A DNA stretch of 64,000 bases from Pseudorhodobacter ferrugineus DSM 5888. GTDB taxonomy: Bacteria; Pseudomonadota; Alphaproteobacteria; Rhodobacterales; Rhodobacteraceae. Position 1 is the first letter of the stretch. Every line of letters begins with the position of its first letter. The position numbers were made by a program, and so were the translations under genes. The notes beneath the pieces were generated by a model. The model searched no databases and was not told where the DNA came from. It worked only from the letters and a program-made list of their open reading frames with translations. The stretch spans positions 62,001-126,000 of the forward strand of contig NZ_ATVN01000004.1 of NCBI RefSeq assembly GCF_000420745.1, in the 5' to 3' direction. Positions 63,979 through 64,000 of this stretch are shown piece after piece.

Positions 63979-64000
63979 GCCAATAAAAGGCCCGAACCGC

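Noticed and set aside
1-64000. tRNA, rRNA or CRISPR arrays
   Set aside because: No T-loop plus acceptor pattern, ribosomal signature or regularly spaced direct repeat was recognised on reading both strands.

Overview
The window reads as chromosomal DNA of an alphaproteobacterium, most likely a marine Rhodobacterales (Roseobacter-type) species. Support comes from the GC-rich coding style, a complete ccoNOQP / ccoGHIS cbb3-oxidase locus with Fnr-type boxes, three Hint-domain surface proteins of a kind common in that order, a fused MrpAB antiporter subunit, and the order RNase D - lptC - lptA - lptB - hpf - ptsN. No rRNA, tRNA, CRISPR array, integrase or transposase was recognised.

Layout. 1-5066 (minus): a truncated lytic transglycosylase, rnr, a GNAT acetyltransferase and dapE. 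5067-7983: a structured leader followed by two adjacent Hint-family genes. 7987-12241: a small conserved protein, a DmpA-type aminopeptidase, a decayed GNAT gene, a PhyH dioxygenase, then a graveyard with remnants of a molybdenum hydroxylase subunit and a LivF ATPase, and an intact aspartate dehydrogenase. 12247-15624: a TetR regulator divergent from a two-gene molybdenum hydroxylase (isoquinoline 1-oxidoreductase type). 15728-20346: arfB, a class-III aminotransferase / APH kinase / Nudix run with overlapping ends, and a PiT phosphate transporter. 20454-21713: a lamin-tail plus Hint gene interrupted by an in-frame TAG. 21719-26539: pncB, argC, pncA (NAD salvage around an arginine gene), trhO, cytochrome c' and an I78-type lipoprotein. 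26674-31050: a NYN-domain protein, a GT8-like glycosyltransferase, accD and folC. 31287-37202: the mrpA(B)CDEFG cation/proton antiporter operon. 37306-40642: deoC and a tandem aldehyde dehydrogenase. 40712-49123 (minus): ccoSIHG and ccoPQON around a uracil-DNA-glycosylase-like remnant. 49318-53517: a universal stress protein, a histidine phosphatase, a Gdx-type exporter, accA, a GyrI-like protein and a DUF4304-like protein. 53537-56712: two small envelope proteins and pheT. 56833-57807: a markedly AT-richer PIN-like gene. 57771-63978: an NAD(P)-binding protein, RNase D, lptCAB, hpf, ptsN, queG and a small protein.

How the genes work together. The cco genes supply a high-affinity terminal oxidase for microaerobic growth: ccoNOQP encodes the enzyme and ccoGHIS its copper loading and assembly. 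Fnr-type boxes lie before both operons, and a pair sits between ccoN and the divergent stress-protein gene. The Mrp operon exports Na+ using the proton gradient, which fits a marine lifestyle. LptC, LptA and LptB are parts of the LPS export machine. deoC and the adjoining aldehyde dehydrogenase fit deoxynucleoside catabolism. accA and accD give the two halves of acetyl-CoA carboxyltransferase.

Points most worth a second look: the possible RNA switch upstream of the first Hint gene (5274-5384), the AT-rich PIN-like gene with displaced borders (56833-57807), the kinase / phospho-lyase-like pair (16147-18347), the interrupted Hint gene (20454-21713), the internally deleted glycosylase-like gene (45245-45613), and a family of intergenic hairpin-plus-tail repeats.
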